Of a DNA stretch of 43,847 bases, positions 7,279 through 16,247 are shown piece after piece; within the stretch, counting starts at the first letter, position 1, and each line of letters opens with the position of its first letter. The position numbers and the translations under genes are program-made. The stretch covers positions 1-43,847 of the forward strand of contig JAHIRU010000009.1 of NCBI GenBank assembly GCA_018818465.1. Direction: 5' to 3'. This DNA is from Nanobdellota archaeon. Its GTDB lineage: Archaea > Aenigmatarchaeota > Aenigmatarchaeia > QMZP01. Under the pieces are notes generated by a model. It was given only the letters and a program-made list of their open reading frames with translations, did no database searches and was not told the origin of the DNA.

Positions 7279-7836
7279 ATGAAGAACCTTTTTGACAGCG
7301 ACTTCAGCCAGACTCTTTATTGGCAGGTTATAGCCATCATAGGTGGGCTTTTTGCTGGAAGCTTGCTGGCTATATATACCAACCAAATATTATTGATTCC
7401 TGGCATCTTTATTATACTTCCTGGTTTTTTAGACATGCGTGGGAACATAGGCGGTTCGCTGACATCCAGATTAAGCTCTGGACTTCTTGTAGGAGTCATA
7501 AGTCCTAGAAAAATGTGGAAAAGCCGGATTGTGAGAGGAAATACGCTGGCTTCTTTTTTTTCGGCTGTAATAATATCCCTCATATTGGGATTAACAGCTT
7601 TTTTTGTCAACTATGTCATCTTTGGTGTAGTTTTTTTCAATATAATTTTTATAGCATTATTTGCTGTTATAATTGCAAACGTAATAGAAATACCTTTAGC
7701 TATATTTCTGACTTTTCATTTTTTCAAAAAGGGGGTTAATCCAGACAATGTAATGGGGCCTATTGTTGCAATGACAGGAGATGTTGTCAGCATCTTCTCT
7801 CTGCTGATATCAATATTGATTTTGACGATAATATGA
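7279..7836 (+). CDS. MgtE-like divalent-cation permease half, subunit 1 (COG1824 type)
   Basis: This 185-residue integral membrane protein has about five hydrophobic segments. The key segment, LPGFLDMRGNIGGSLTSRLSSGLLVG, resembles the N-G-G-x-x-T/S pore helix of MgtE/SLC41 channels, and DNVMGPIVAMTGDVVS near the C terminus carries the conserved acidic membrane residue. No cytoplasmic N or CBS domain is present. It overlaps the next gene by 4 nt (ATGA), and that gene encodes a second MgtE-like unit, so the pair probably forms a heterodimer equivalent to a two-repeat transporter. Substrate (Mg2+ or another divalent ion) is inferred. Confidence 0.72.
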   Translation: MKNLFDSDFSQTLYWQVIAIIGGLFAGSLLAIYTNQILLIPGIFIILPGFLDMRGNIGGSLTSRLSSGLLVGVISPRKMWKSRIVRGNTLASFFSAVIISLILGLTAFFVNYVIFGVVFFNIIFIALFAVIIANVIEIPLAIFLTFHFFKKGVNPDNVMGPIVAMTGDVVSIFSLLISILILTII

Positions 7837-8663
7837 GCAAAAAAAATCAGGCTAAGAGTAGTTCTGTAAAAAAAGTTACTGTAAAGAATATAACCAAAAC
7901 CGCAAATAATAGACCACATACATACATGGAAAACATACCAAAAACGTTTGTAGAATTGCAAAAAAAAGAGAAAGAACTTAAAAAAATGAACATAACCAAA
8001 AAACAAATGAAAAAAGAAGAAGACAAAATGGCTTACGGAATTCATCATAAATATCTTTCACTGAAACGAAAGCCATTCTACACGAAAGAATATGACAATC
8101 CTAAAACAAATGTCTCAAGAGTTATAATAAACGAGAGCTTAAAGATACTGATTCTTGTTGCGCTTATCGGATCCTTTGGTGGAATATTTTTGGAAAGTAT
8201 AAAGGGAAACTTCATTTCAATACTGCCTTTGATAATAATATTGCCCAGTCTTAATGGCATGATTGGCAATCACAGCGCAGTCTTTTCTTCCAGGTTTTCT
8301 ACAATGCTTCACAAAGGCATATTGATGCATAAATGGTGGTCTGATCCAAGAGTAAAAAAACTTATCCTACAGATATTCATATTGTCTTTAGTGAGCGCTA
8401 CTATAATATCATTCTCTTCACTTCTAATATCTGCTTTAATGGGCTTCGCCTTGAATTCAAGCATTGTAATAAAAATATTCACAATTTGCATAATAGACAC
8501 TGTTATAATTATTTTAATAGTATCACTTATATCGATTATAATCGGCATAAAAGTGCATAAAAAACACGAAGATCCAGACAATTTCCTGATACCAATAACA
8601 ACTACAGTAGCTGATTTCAGCAACATTATGATACTGTTCTTGCTGATATTGTTGCTGTTCTAA
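7833..8663 (+). CDS. MgtE-like divalent-cation permease half, subunit 2
   Basis: The 276-residue protein begins with ~95 residues that are very rich in lysine and predicted cytoplasmic. The membrane part has the paralogous signatures LPSLNGMIGNHSAVFSSRFSTMLHKG and DNFLIPITTTVADFSN, aligned with those in the preceding protein. The basic extension is absent from subunit 1. The gene is translationally coupled to subunit 1 by a 4-nt overlap. Its stop overlaps the convergent AmpS-like gene. The role as the second half of a cation transporter is inferred from family and context. Confidence 0.72.
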   Translation: MSKKNQAKSSSVKKVTVKNITKTANNRPHTYMENIPKTFVELQKKEKELKKMNITKKQMKKEEDKMAYGIHHKYLSLKRKPFYTKEYDNPKTNVSRVIINESLKILILVALIGSFGGIFLESIKGNFISILPLIIILPSLNGMIGNHSAVFSSRFSTMLHKGILMHKWWSDPRVKKLILQIFILSLVSATIISFSSLLISALMGFALNSSIVIKIFTICIIDTVIIILIVSLISIIIGIKVHKKHEDPDNFLIPITTTVADFSNIMILFLLILLLF

Positions 8664-9586
8664 AACTTACCTTCTTCAATAACAACTTTACCATCAACAG
8701 AAATAGTTGGTTTATAGAAAACGTTATCTATATGAACACTGTTTTGCACCTTGCCGCCGAGCGATTTGTTCGTCCCGAATGCTATATGAGCTGTTCCCAG
8801 AACCTTTTCATCCTCAAATGTAAGCCCGACTATTTTGGCTTTGGGATTTGTTCCTATGCCCAATTCTGCAAGATTGGTTCCTTTATCAACGCTGGTTAAT
8901 AGTTTCCAAAGATCTTTGTTTTCACAATCAACCATCTCCCCACCTTCAACATATATCTTAAAAGGCTTCTTAACCAAACCCATGCAAGTTGCATCAATAA
9001 CTATCTTGCCTTCTGACTTCTTTTCCAAAGGGGCAAAAGCAACCTCTCCATCCGGAAGGTTTAGAAGCTTTCCTGATTCGTGCGCTATGCCACAACAGTT
9101 ATGAAACTTTCTTTCTTTACTTTTTTTTCCTCTGAAAAGCGTGATGTCTGTTCCTAGGCGCGTTTCTACATGAAACTTGTTTCCTTGGAGCTTTTCAATG
9201 AGCTCATCATTCGTCTTTTTCAGTGTGATGTAATCCAATGGTATTGCACGTAGGAAAGTGTCCTTTGTTATGCCAGGCATTGTCACAATCCGCGCACCCT
9301 GCTTGAGTGTAGATTGTATAGCGTTTGTGTGTGTTAAAGAGAACGTTGTAGGCGCAACAATTACATTAAAACCGCTCAAAATCTTTTCACGGACAGAATC
9401 AGATGGCTCTTCCCCAGCTCTTGTTGTTTTTGGCATCAAAAGAAGCTCACAACTAGAAATCTCTTTACCGACATCGAAAAGTGTTTTAGCTATCTCCTCT
9501 TTATCCTTGTCATAAATAATTAGCGCTTTCTCATTTTTCTTGAAAGCGAGACATTCTTTCCAGACTATTTGCGCAGTTTTATACAT
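8660..9586 (-). CDS. AmpS/NicX-type (M29-like) aminopeptidase
   Basis: This 308-residue soluble protein matches the COG2309 aminopeptidase family. LNLPDGEVAFAPLE is followed by EDEKVLGTAHIAFGTNKSLGG and NSVHIDNVFYKP, which carry the Glu/His/Asp residues used as metal ligands. The family includes thermophilic M29 aminopeptidases and the NicX ring-cleaving dioxygenase. In archaea without pyridine catabolism, peptide trimming is the likelier role. It is shorter than the ~400 residues of classical M29 enzymes. No ribosome binding site is visible. Confidence 0.75.
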   Translation of the reverse strand: MYKTAQIVWKECLAFKKNEKALIIYDKDKEEIAKTLFDVGKEISSCELLLMPKTTRAGEEPSDSVREKILSGFNVIVAPTTFSLTHTNAIQSTLKQGARIVTMPGITKDTFLRAIPLDYITLKKTNDELIEKLQGNKFHVETRLGTDITLFRGKKSKERKFHNCCGIAHESGKLLNLPDGEVAFAPLEKKSEGKIVIDATCMGLVKKPFKIYVEGGEMVDCENKDLWKLLTSVDKGTNLAELGIGTNPKAKIVGLTFEDEKVLGTAHIAFGTNKSLGGKVQNSVHIDNVFYKPTISVDGKVVIEEGKF

Positions 9587-9609
9587 AATATAGAATTGTT
9601 TTGGAGATT

Positions 9610-10233
9610 TTAATGTCTCCTGTTTTTTGCAGCGATTCTAATTCTTTGGAAAGCTGTTATATTGGTTAAAACAGCCAGCAAAACAAGCATGTATGTCAAT
9701 AGCATTGGATCGTATATTGCTAAAAGAATACCAACGAAAAGAAGCATTAGCCTCTCTGCACGTTCAAGAAGACCGCCTTTTAGTTCTTTTTCTACAAGAC
9801 CCTTTTCCTTAGCAGCTGCTTTTACATATGTTGTCATCAATCCGCCGAAGAAATACAAAAATATTAGAGCAGATACTGGAACAATAATGTTAGTCATGGG
9901 TATAGCAAATGCAGGCAGAGATGCAAACAACAAACCGAATATTATGATAGCTTCTACATACCTGTCTACAACCGTGTCCAAATAAGCTCCAAACACAGAT
10001 ACTCTTCCAGTTACTCTGGCAACAGAGCCATCAATAAGATCTATGAAAGCTGAAAATATGAACAATAACGCAGCTATAAGGAAGCTTTCTTGCATCAAGA
10101 ACCAGACTGCAACAAGCGCCGGTATTAATGATATAATTGTCCATGTGTTAGGCGAAAGACGAAATTTGCTGAAGATTATGCCTATTTTGATTGAAAATCC
10201 GCCAAACTTCTGTCGGTTTTTGTAGAAGGCCAT
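9610..10233 (-). CDS. CDP-alcohol phosphatidyltransferase, probably archaetidylinositol phosphate synthase
   Basis: This 207-residue polytopic membrane protein has the complete family motif D65-x2-D68-G69-x2-A72-R73-x8-G82-x3-D86-x3-D90. The enzyme condenses a CDP-linked lipid with an alcohol at the membrane. The archaeal version of this length commonly joins CDP-archaeol to inositol 1-phosphate. The presence of myo-inositol-1-phosphate synthase at 41885-43000 in the same window supports that substrate. Other alcohols (glycerol phosphate, serine) cannot be excluded from the motif alone. It lies upstream of the AmpS-like gene on the same strand, 23 bp apart. Confidence 0.8.
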   Translation of the reverse strand: MAFYKNRQKFGGFSIKIGIIFSKFRLSPNTWTIISLIPALVAVWFLMQESFLIAALLFIFSAFIDLIDGSVARVTGRVSVFGAYLDTVVDRYVEAIIIFGLLFASLPAFAIPMTNIIVPVSALIFLYFFGGLMTTYVKAAAKEKGLVEKELKGGLLERAERLMLLFVGILLAIYDPMLLTYMLVLLAVLTNITAFQRIRIAAKNRRH

Positions 10234-10281
10234 GATAAAGAATTAGAATAGTAATTTAAATGATTTCAAGGCAACTGATAG

Positions 10282-10326
10282 CTTTATAAACCCTTTTATG
10301 TAATAACTGTTACTGAGTAATAGTTA
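10282..10326 (+). promoter_or_regulatory. TATA box followed by a 23-bp imperfect palindrome
   Basis: CTTTATAAA at 10282-10290 is a good TATA box. Arms TAACTGTTACT (10304-10314) and AGTAATAGTTA (10316-10326) are inverted repeats with one mismatch around a central G at 10315. The palindrome covers the expected transcription start (~25 bp past the TATA box), the classic place for an archaeal repressor to block initiation. It controls the small gene at 10342. Confidence 0.55.
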
Positions 10327-10341
10327 CAGGAGAGTAATATT

Positions 10342-10497
10342 ATGAGCATAACAATAAACACTGAATACAGAAAACCTGATTTTCTTAGAAACATTAATTT
10401 CGATTTTAGTGATGAACTTAAAGAAGAAATTGCTTACAATCATGAGCAAAACGAAAAAGCCGTTAAAGATCTTTTGAAAATGCCTTATCAGAAATAA
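10342..10497 (+). CDS. Small hypothetical protein (51 residues)
   Basis: The ATG at 10342 is preceded by AGGAGAG and opens a 51-codon frame, MSITINTEYRKPDFLRNINF to LLKMPYQK. The protein is charged and soluble with no recognisable fold. The N-terminal strand followed by amphipathic helices (DELKEEIAYNHEQNEKAVKDLL) could resemble a short ribbon-helix protein or antitoxin, but this is a guess. A TATA box, a palindromic operator and a ribosome binding site in register make it a credible gene. It is convergent with the NUDIX gene, 13 bp away. Confidence 0.6.
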   Translation: MSITINTEYRKPDFLRNINFDFSDELKEEIAYNHEQNEKAVKDLLKMPYQK

Positions 10498-10510
10498 CAT
10501 AATTAATTCA

Positions 10511-11227
10511 TCATAGCATTTCTGCCAAATTATAGTCATGCTTGCCTTTTGCCAAACTGTATGCGTTTGCATAATCTAAATCTGGCACAAGCCCGGCAAT
10601 CTCATCAGGCGTCAGATTTCCTTTGTAAATGCCTGTTTCCGCCTTTTCTTCATTCCCTGGTATGTTATGAAAAATTGTTTCGTTGCACGCACCGCATAAA
10701 TAAAAAACAAGCCTAGATGCATGATTATTCTCATTAAAGCCGTTTGAAGCTGCAAGCACACTCAAGTCATAGAACTGGCAGTCATGATTTTTCGGCAAAA
10801 CAAGCCCACTTTTTTTCTCTTCAAAATATCCGGATATTATGCTTCTCATGTCATCGAATGCTATCGGCATTCCCTTTATCTCATCCTCATTAAAAAGGAA
10901 TAGTTTTTGTTCTTTATTGACTTCTAATGGATTTGGATGAAAATGCACAAGATCTATATTTTCATCTGCATAATAGACTACTCGAAGAGGACCCACTGAG
11001 TTTTTAGCTCGAATATCCTTGTAAAAAAGAGGATTCACGTCCAATCTGATCTCTTCCTTTGTTTCCCTTAATATCGCATTGTAAGGAGCTTCTTCATGGT
11101 GAACCTTTCCCCCAGGCAATTCAAAAAGATCTGAAAATTCGTCATCTTCATTATGCGGCCTCTGGGTTAGGAGTATCTTGTCACTTCTGGGAATTATTAT
11201 CCTCACAGCTTCTTTTTTTCCTGACAT
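10511..11227 (-). CDS. NUDIX hydrolase with an unknown C-terminal domain
   Basis: The 238-residue protein carries a NUDIX box at residues 40-63: G40-x5-E46-x7-R54-E55-x2-E58-E59. The helix Glu residues that bind Mg2+ are intact, while the usual Gly two residues after the last Glu is Arg. The family hydrolyses nucleoside diphosphates linked to other moieties. Residues ~140-238 form an extra domain containing CGACNETIFHN, a possible metal-binding pair. That domain may select the substrate and I do not recognise it. It is convergent with the small gene at 10342-10497. Confidence 0.8.
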   Translation of the reverse strand: MSGKKEAVRIIIPRSDKILLTQRPHNEDDEFSDLFELPGGKVHHEEAPYNAILRETKEEIRLDVNPLFYKDIRAKNSVGPLRVVYYADENIDLVHFHPNPLEVNKEQKLFLFNEDEIKGMPIAFDDMRSIISGYFEEKKSGLVLPKNHDCQFYDLSVLAASNGFNENNHASRLVFYLCGACNETIFHNIPGNEEKAETGIYKGNLTPDEIAGLVPDLDYANAYSLAKGKHDYNLAEML

Positions 11228-11326
11228 TAAATATTTATTGAGCTGTGCAGTTATAGTCTTGATCCATACAGAAACTATGCGACCTTGTTTAGAATATAGC
11301 TAATATTCATTGAATATAGAAACTAT

Positions 11327-11893
11327 CTATCCCATCAAACCTAACAGATTTTCTTTACTAATCGCTCCTAATGTAGCATCCATGTTGTCAATCATGTGCA
11401 GAATAATAGCTTCTATAGTTCTTGGCGGTGTTGGGCCGTTCTCGCCGAAATGCGCAGCAACGCAATGCAATACTGGTTCTGGAAAACCGCGTGCGTAGAG
11501 TTCTGCTGTGCCGAGCATTGTGTGGTCAAGCATAAGTTCAGTTGGTTCCCAGTTACCTTTTGCATCACGCTGGAATGTCCATAATTTGCCTACATCATGC
11601 ACCAAAGCAGAAGCAATAAGCACATCCATATCGATATCGTGTTTGTAAGTTTTCTTCAGGTTTTCTGCGACATCTATGCAGTTCTTTACAACAGAATAGG
11701 TGTGTTCAATAAGACCGCCTGTCTTTACATGATGCCAATTAACAGAGCCAGGTGAATCTTCAAACTTCACTGGTTTTATCTTAATGCCTTTGTGCGCAAG
11801 AGCAGGATGCTCTAGAACTTCAACTACCTTTTTCTTAAGTTCTTTATCTGTAATCCTGTCTGCAAATTTCAACAGGTCTTTCATTGAAGTCAT
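11327..11893 (-). CDS. HD-domain metal-dependent phosphohydrolase
   Basis: This 188-residue protein has the HD signature: H64 in GGLIEHTYSVV, H99-D100 in ALVHDVGK, a further HTMLGTAEL and a distal Asp in ILHMIDNMDATLG. The layout resembles the HD unit of YhaM-type 3'-5' exonucleases and small archaeal HD hydrolases. Substrates are phosphate esters, probably nucleotides or RNA ends. It lies immediately downstream of ileS on the same strand (about 35 bp), so the two may be co-transcribed. Confidence 0.78.
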   Translation of the reverse strand: MTSMKDLLKFADRITDKELKKKVVEVLEHPALAHKGIKIKPVKFEDSPGSVNWHHVKTGGLIEHTYSVVKNCIDVAENLKKTYKHDIDMDVLIASALVHDVGKLWTFQRDAKGNWEPTELMLDHTMLGTAELYARGFPEPVLHCVAAHFGENGPTPPRTIEAIILHMIDNMDATLGAISKENLLGLMG

Positions 11894-11927
11894 GTATAAG
11901 AAATAGCGTCATTGGTTTAAAAATGTG

Positions 11928-14789
11928 TTATTTCATCATTTCAAACCCGAAAGCAATCTTTTTGCCTTCAAACTCCAGATCGCCTTTTTTGTGTTTGACA
12001 TCGCCTATTGTTGCTTCTTTTGCGCCGACGCCTTGAAGAAGCTCTTGCTTTCTCTGATTTAGCATTTTTTCAGTATCTGTATCTGACTTGAAGAAAACAT
12101 GAATCTTGTCTGAAACATGAAGCTTGTTCTGCTTTCTATGGACCTGTACGTTTCTTACAAGCTCCCTTATCATTGCATCTTCCATTAAAACCTCACCCAA
12201 GCAAAGAGTACCAACACTAAATTCCAAACCTTTTTCAGGCAGTTTGTTGACGAATTCTACATTCTTAACATTAGCCATGAATTTAACTACATTTTCGAGT
12301 GATTTTATTGATTCATCTATTTCTTTTTTCTTTGATTTAATGTATAGCGTGGAAACAGGCCAGCGAAGCTTTATTTTCTTTTCCTGTCTTGCGGCTGCTG
12401 AAGCTTCTACAAGGCTTTTGACAATTTCCATTGCTTCTTCTATTTTCTCCTTAGGCCTGTTGGCTTTAGGCCAGTCTTCCATATGCACAGATTCTTTGTC
12501 CTTGAAAAGGTCTTTGTAAATCTCTTCTGTAATATAAGGAATTATTGGAGCCAGCAAAATTGTTAGCTCTTTCAGAACGTTCTGCAGTATCCATTCAGCT
12601 GCCTGCCTATCATTGCCATTGTAATCAATTGATACACGGTCACGAATTATCTTTATGTACCAGCGAGAGAAGTCATTCAGAAGAAAGTCTTCGGTCTCTT
12701 TAACAAAACTATGCAGATTCATTTTTTTTGCATCTTCTGTTTTCTCAAGAAGAGTGTTCAATCTGCTCAATATCCACTTATCTTCTGGATTGAGTTTGGA
12801 TGGTTTTTCTTTTACTGGTTTTGTATAGGTTTTTACAAACATGTAGATGTTCCAAAGAACATTGAGTGTTCTGTGCTTTTCTTTAACCTCTTCCCATTGG
12901 AAGTAGAAATTGCTCCACGGAGCAAAACCAAGCAAATAGAAACGCATAACATCTCTTCCATATTTTTCTATTACATCGTTTGGAGAAACTATGTTGCCTA
13001 TTGACTTGGACATCTTTGCTCCTTTTGCATCCATTATCATTCCATGCAAAAGAATGCTCTGGTAAGGTGCTCTGTCAAAAGTGAAGTAGCTTGCAAGAAG
13101 CTGAGAATTCCACCAGCCCCTGAATTGGTCTGGTCCTTCTATCTGAAGGTCTGTTGGCCACATCTCATCAAAGAGTTTTTTGTTTTTTGGATAATCTAGA
13201 GATGCCCAGCTACTCACACCAGCATCGAACCAGACATCAAGCACGTCTGGTACTCGTTTCATTTTGGATTTGCATTTAGGACAGTCCAAAAAAACAGCAT
13301 CTATTTCTGGTTTATGCAAATCGATATTATTTTTGACATTGCTTTTTTCTTTCAATTCTTCAAACGAGCCAAGGACTTCAATGTGACTGCATGAACTACA
13401 TTCCCATATAGGTAACGGTGTACCCCAGTACCTCTGCCTTGATATAGGCCAGTCGCCGATATTGTCCAGCCAATCAGCAAATCTTTGGCCGGCCCATTTG
13501 GGATTCCAGTTAACCTTGCTGTTTTCTTTGAACAGTTGCTTCTTTATGGATTTCACTTTGAAAAACCATTGAGGAACATTAATGAATAGCAGAGGAGTCT
13601 TGCATCTCCAGCATATTGGATATTCGTGTGAAACATCTTCCGTGGCAACTAACATTCCTTTTTCTCGAAGCTTCTCAACAATTATCCAGTCTGCATCTTT
13701 TGCGTATTTGCCTGCAAGCCACTTTCCTGCTTCTGGTGTGAATGTGCCGTCTATTTTTACAGGAGAAATAACTGGCAATTTCTTTTCCTTTCCTACGACA
13801 AAATCCTCTGTACCATGGCCTGGTGCAGTGTGTACAAGGCCTGTACCAGCTTCTAAGTTAACATATCGAGCTGAAAGAACAACTCTGTGAGCATTCTCTA
13901 AGTTCTGTAGTGCAGGAACTAGATCCTTTAATGGATGATCGTACATCATATTTTCAAGTGTTTTTCCTTTTACCTTCTTTTTTATTTTGTAGTTGCCTGT
14001 CTCAACTTGTTCTGTCATTATTTTGTCTGCAAGTTCTGCAGCTACAATTAATGTTTCTCCACCTACTTCGACAAAAGCGTAATCATAATCAGGATGCACC
14101 ATAACACCTGTGTTTGCAGGCAGTGTCCAAGGCGTTGTTGTCCATATTACAAGATAGGTTTTTTCTCTTCCTTTTACAGGAAATTTAAGATAAACAGATT
14201 TTTCAAAGATTGTTTTGTGCTCTATTTCGTTAAAAGAGACAACTGTTTCACAACGAGAGCATGTGTGTACAGGATAAGAACCCTTATACAAAAAACCCTT
14301 TTCATATGCCTTTTTGAAAGTGAACCAAGCACCTTCTATGTATTCGTTTTTCAGTGTCAGGTACGGATTCTTCCAATCCATCCACACACCAGTGTTTGCA
14401 AACTCCTGGCTCATAGTGTTAATATACTTAGTGGCGAATTCTCTGCATTTTTTAACAAATTTATCTACACCGTATTCCTCTATATCCTTTTTATTCTTAA
14501 AGCCAAGCAGCTTCTCTACTTTTGTTTCAATTGGCGTGCCGTGTGTGTCAAAACCAGGCTGGTCCCATACATTGAACCCCTGCATTCTCCAGAAGCGTAT
14601 GTAAGCATCTTTCAGAATCTTGTTGAAGGCTGTTCCTATGTGAATGTTTCCACTAGCATAAGGAGGACCGTCTATAAAGTAGAATCGCTTCGCTTTGTTG
14701 CGATTGGCCTTTGTTTTCTCGTAAATCTTCTCACGATTCCAAAAATCAGTTACAGCTTTTTCTAACTCTTGTGGATTATATGGTATCAT
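11928..14789 (-). CDS. ileS: Isoleucyl-tRNA synthetase
   Basis: This 953-residue class I synthetase has the HIGH variant HIGT at about residues 50-53, KMSKS at about 593-597, and the editing (CP1) domain signature VIWTTTPWTLPAN followed by GTGLVHTAPGHG. CxxC pairs (CSRC; CSSC and CPKC) are zinc-knuckle candidates. The C-terminal helical anticodon-binding domain contains VHRKQNKL. I chose ATG 14789 because GAGGT lies 3-7 bases upstream. The frame stays open to a TTG 18 bases earlier, which has no site. It attaches Ile to tRNA-Ile in the cytoplasm and proofreads Val. Confidence 0.95.
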   Translation of the reverse strand: MIPYNPQELEKAVTDFWNREKIYEKTKANRNKAKRFYFIDGPPYASGNIHIGTAFNKILKDAYIRFWRMQGFNVWDQPGFDTHGTPIETKVEKLLGFKNKKDIEEYGVDKFVKKCREFATKYINTMSQEFANTGVWMDWKNPYLTLKNEYIEGAWFTFKKAYEKGFLYKGSYPVHTCSRCETVVSFNEIEHKTIFEKSVYLKFPVKGREKTYLVIWTTTPWTLPANTGVMVHPDYDYAFVEVGGETLIVAAELADKIMTEQVETGNYKIKKKVKGKTLENMMYDHPLKDLVPALQNLENAHRVVLSARYVNLEAGTGLVHTAPGHGTEDFVVGKEKKLPVISPVKIDGTFTPEAGKWLAGKYAKDADWIIVEKLREKGMLVATEDVSHEYPICWRCKTPLLFINVPQWFFKVKSIKKQLFKENSKVNWNPKWAGQRFADWLDNIGDWPISRQRYWGTPLPIWECSSCSHIEVLGSFEELKEKSNVKNNIDLHKPEIDAVFLDCPKCKSKMKRVPDVLDVWFDAGVSSWASLDYPKNKKLFDEMWPTDLQIEGPDQFRGWWNSQLLASYFTFDRAPYQSILLHGMIMDAKGAKMSKSIGNIVSPNDVIEKYGRDVMRFYLLGFAPWSNFYFQWEEVKEKHRTLNVLWNIYMFVKTYTKPVKEKPSKLNPEDKWILSRLNTLLEKTEDAKKMNLHSFVKETEDFLLNDFSRWYIKIIRDRVSIDYNGNDRQAAEWILQNVLKELTILLAPIIPYITEEIYKDLFKDKESVHMEDWPKANRPKEKIEEAMEIVKSLVEASAAARQEKKIKLRWPVSTLYIKSKKKEIDESIKSLENVVKFMANVKNVEFVNKLPEKGLEFSVGTLCLGEVLMEDAMIRELVRNVQVHRKQNKLHVSDKIHVFFKSDTDTEKMLNQRKQELLQGVGAKEATIGDVKHKKGDLEFEGKKIAFGFEMMK

Positions 14790-14846
14790 ATTTACCTCTA
14801 TTAACAATTATAATATATAATAAGCTATTTCTTGATAAAAAAGAGT

Positions 14847-16178
14847 TTATTCTTCATAGCACCTAAGGCATAAGTTTTTTCTGTCAATATTTCCATTGCT
14901 AGTTTCTTCTATTGATTTCACCCATTCATCTAAAGTCGGAAATCCCACAGAATCAACTTTCAAAAATTTAGCCAGTTCCTCGTCTGTTTTATATCTATTG
15001 GCAGGCAGGACATCGTCAGGCTGGTCTTTGTAATCATAAAGGCAAAAATGTGTGTTTCTCGGCGTCCCGAATCTGAGATGTATCTCATCAGGATTCGCTT
15101 TTTTCAGTAAATCTATGAGATTATGTATGACTGTTCCTCTTCGCAGGGAATCGTCCCATATATACATTTTCTTTCCTTCTATCCTAAAATCAACTGTTGA
15201 AACTTTTCCAAATGCAACTCCCTTTCTTTTGTTTTTTGGAGTGTCGTAGCTTCTAAAATAATATGGATATTTTATCAATGTGCTTTTGTATGGAACGTCG
15301 AATGCTTCGGCCGCACCTTCTCCGTATGATTTTCCAGAATCTTCAATCGATGTTGCTACATCTATTCTAAGACCGTTTTCTATGTCTCGTTTTGCAACCT
15401 TTTTTGCCGCTGCTTCTCTGACAGCTCCAACTGAAACTCCGTCCACATAAGAATCCACCCAACTGTAATATCCCCACAAAAACGAGCATACGTCAATTTT
15501 TTTGGTTGGCATTCTTTTCACAGTATGTATGCCGTAATTGTCAATTCTTACAATCTGACCCGGTTCGAAATCTCCGTCATAAGTCATTCCAATCTTTCTG
15601 AAAGCTCTCGACTCGGAAATCGCAGCAAATCCTCTTTTTCCTCTACCATATGAAAGGGGTTTTGTAGCTTTTGGGCATCTTGCTGCATATAACTCACCAT
15701 CACCTGTTAATATTCCCAAGGTGAAACAACCATCGATAAGGTCCGACATTTTTTGCACACCGTCTGGAAAATCATCTCCCAAAGAAATCAAATGTGCTGC
15801 TAACTCGGCGTCGTTTTTGCCGAATAAAGGAACTCTTAGCTGTTTTTTAATTTCTTCCATGTTTCCTATATAACCGTCAAATGTCAATGAAAATTGTCCA
15901 AGAGGAGAATCTTCAAAATAAAGTGGTTGATGATCTCTATGTTTGCTAACATTGCCTATACCAGAATACGCCTCTACTGATTTTGGTATTTCAAGATCCC
16001 TAACAGGGCCATTCGCAGTGTATCTTATTATGTTTCTTTCATCATCATACAAATCCGGATTATATGCACATATTCCAGCATGCTCTTGTCCTGTGTGATT
16101 TATTTGAAAAATAGCCTCTTTCAGATGTGGTATGCAATTCTCTCCGTCATGATTATGATTTAAAACAACTATTCCCAT
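14847..16178 (-). CDS. PurF-like amidophosphoribosyltransferase homologue lacking the glutaminase active site
   Basis: The 443-residue protein aligns end to end with PurF. An N-terminal Ntn glutaminase-like domain starts MGIVVLNHNHDGE and has GQEHAGICAY. The PRTase domain has DDSLRRGTV (~residues 340-348), equivalent to the PRPP loop DDSIVRGTT. The catalytic Cys that normally follows Met1 is absent: MGIV stands where MCGIV is expected. The downstream HVRYST and HNG glutamine-binding motifs are also replaced (GNVSKHRD; FDGYIG). The PRTase half looks functional. It may therefore use ammonia or a different amine or act in another pathway. I prefer ATG 16178 to GTG 16187 because a GGGTGG site precedes it. 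The C terminus ends with a CLRC pair. Confidence 0.75.
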   Translation of the reverse strand: MGIVVLNHNHDGENCIPHLKEAIFQINHTGQEHAGICAYNPDLYDDERNIIRYTANGPVRDLEIPKSVEAYSGIGNVSKHRDHQPLYFEDSPLGQFSLTFDGYIGNMEEIKKQLRVPLFGKNDAELAAHLISLGDDFPDGVQKMSDLIDGCFTLGILTGDGELYAARCPKATKPLSYGRGKRGFAAISESRAFRKIGMTYDGDFEPGQIVRIDNYGIHTVKRMPTKKIDVCSFLWGYYSWVDSYVDGVSVGAVREAAAKKVAKRDIENGLRIDVATSIEDSGKSYGEGAAEAFDVPYKSTLIKYPYYFRSYDTPKNKRKGVAFGKVSTVDFRIEGKKMYIWDDSLRRGTVIHNLIDLLKKANPDEIHLRFGTPRNTHFCLYDYKDQPDDVLPANRYKTDEELAKFLKVDSVGFPTLDEWVKSIEETSNGNIDRKNLCLRCYEE

Positions 16179-16247
16179 AAAACCCACCCTTACTCTTTAG
16201 TCCTCAACTTTTAAATTATTAATAAAAACAAACTACAAGTGTAATGT

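Noticed and set aside
9591..9630. Small hairpin GGAGA/TCTCC followed by Ts as a terminator
   Set aside because: It lies over the 3' end of the phosphatidyltransferase gene, on the wrong strand for either neighbouring gene to need it.
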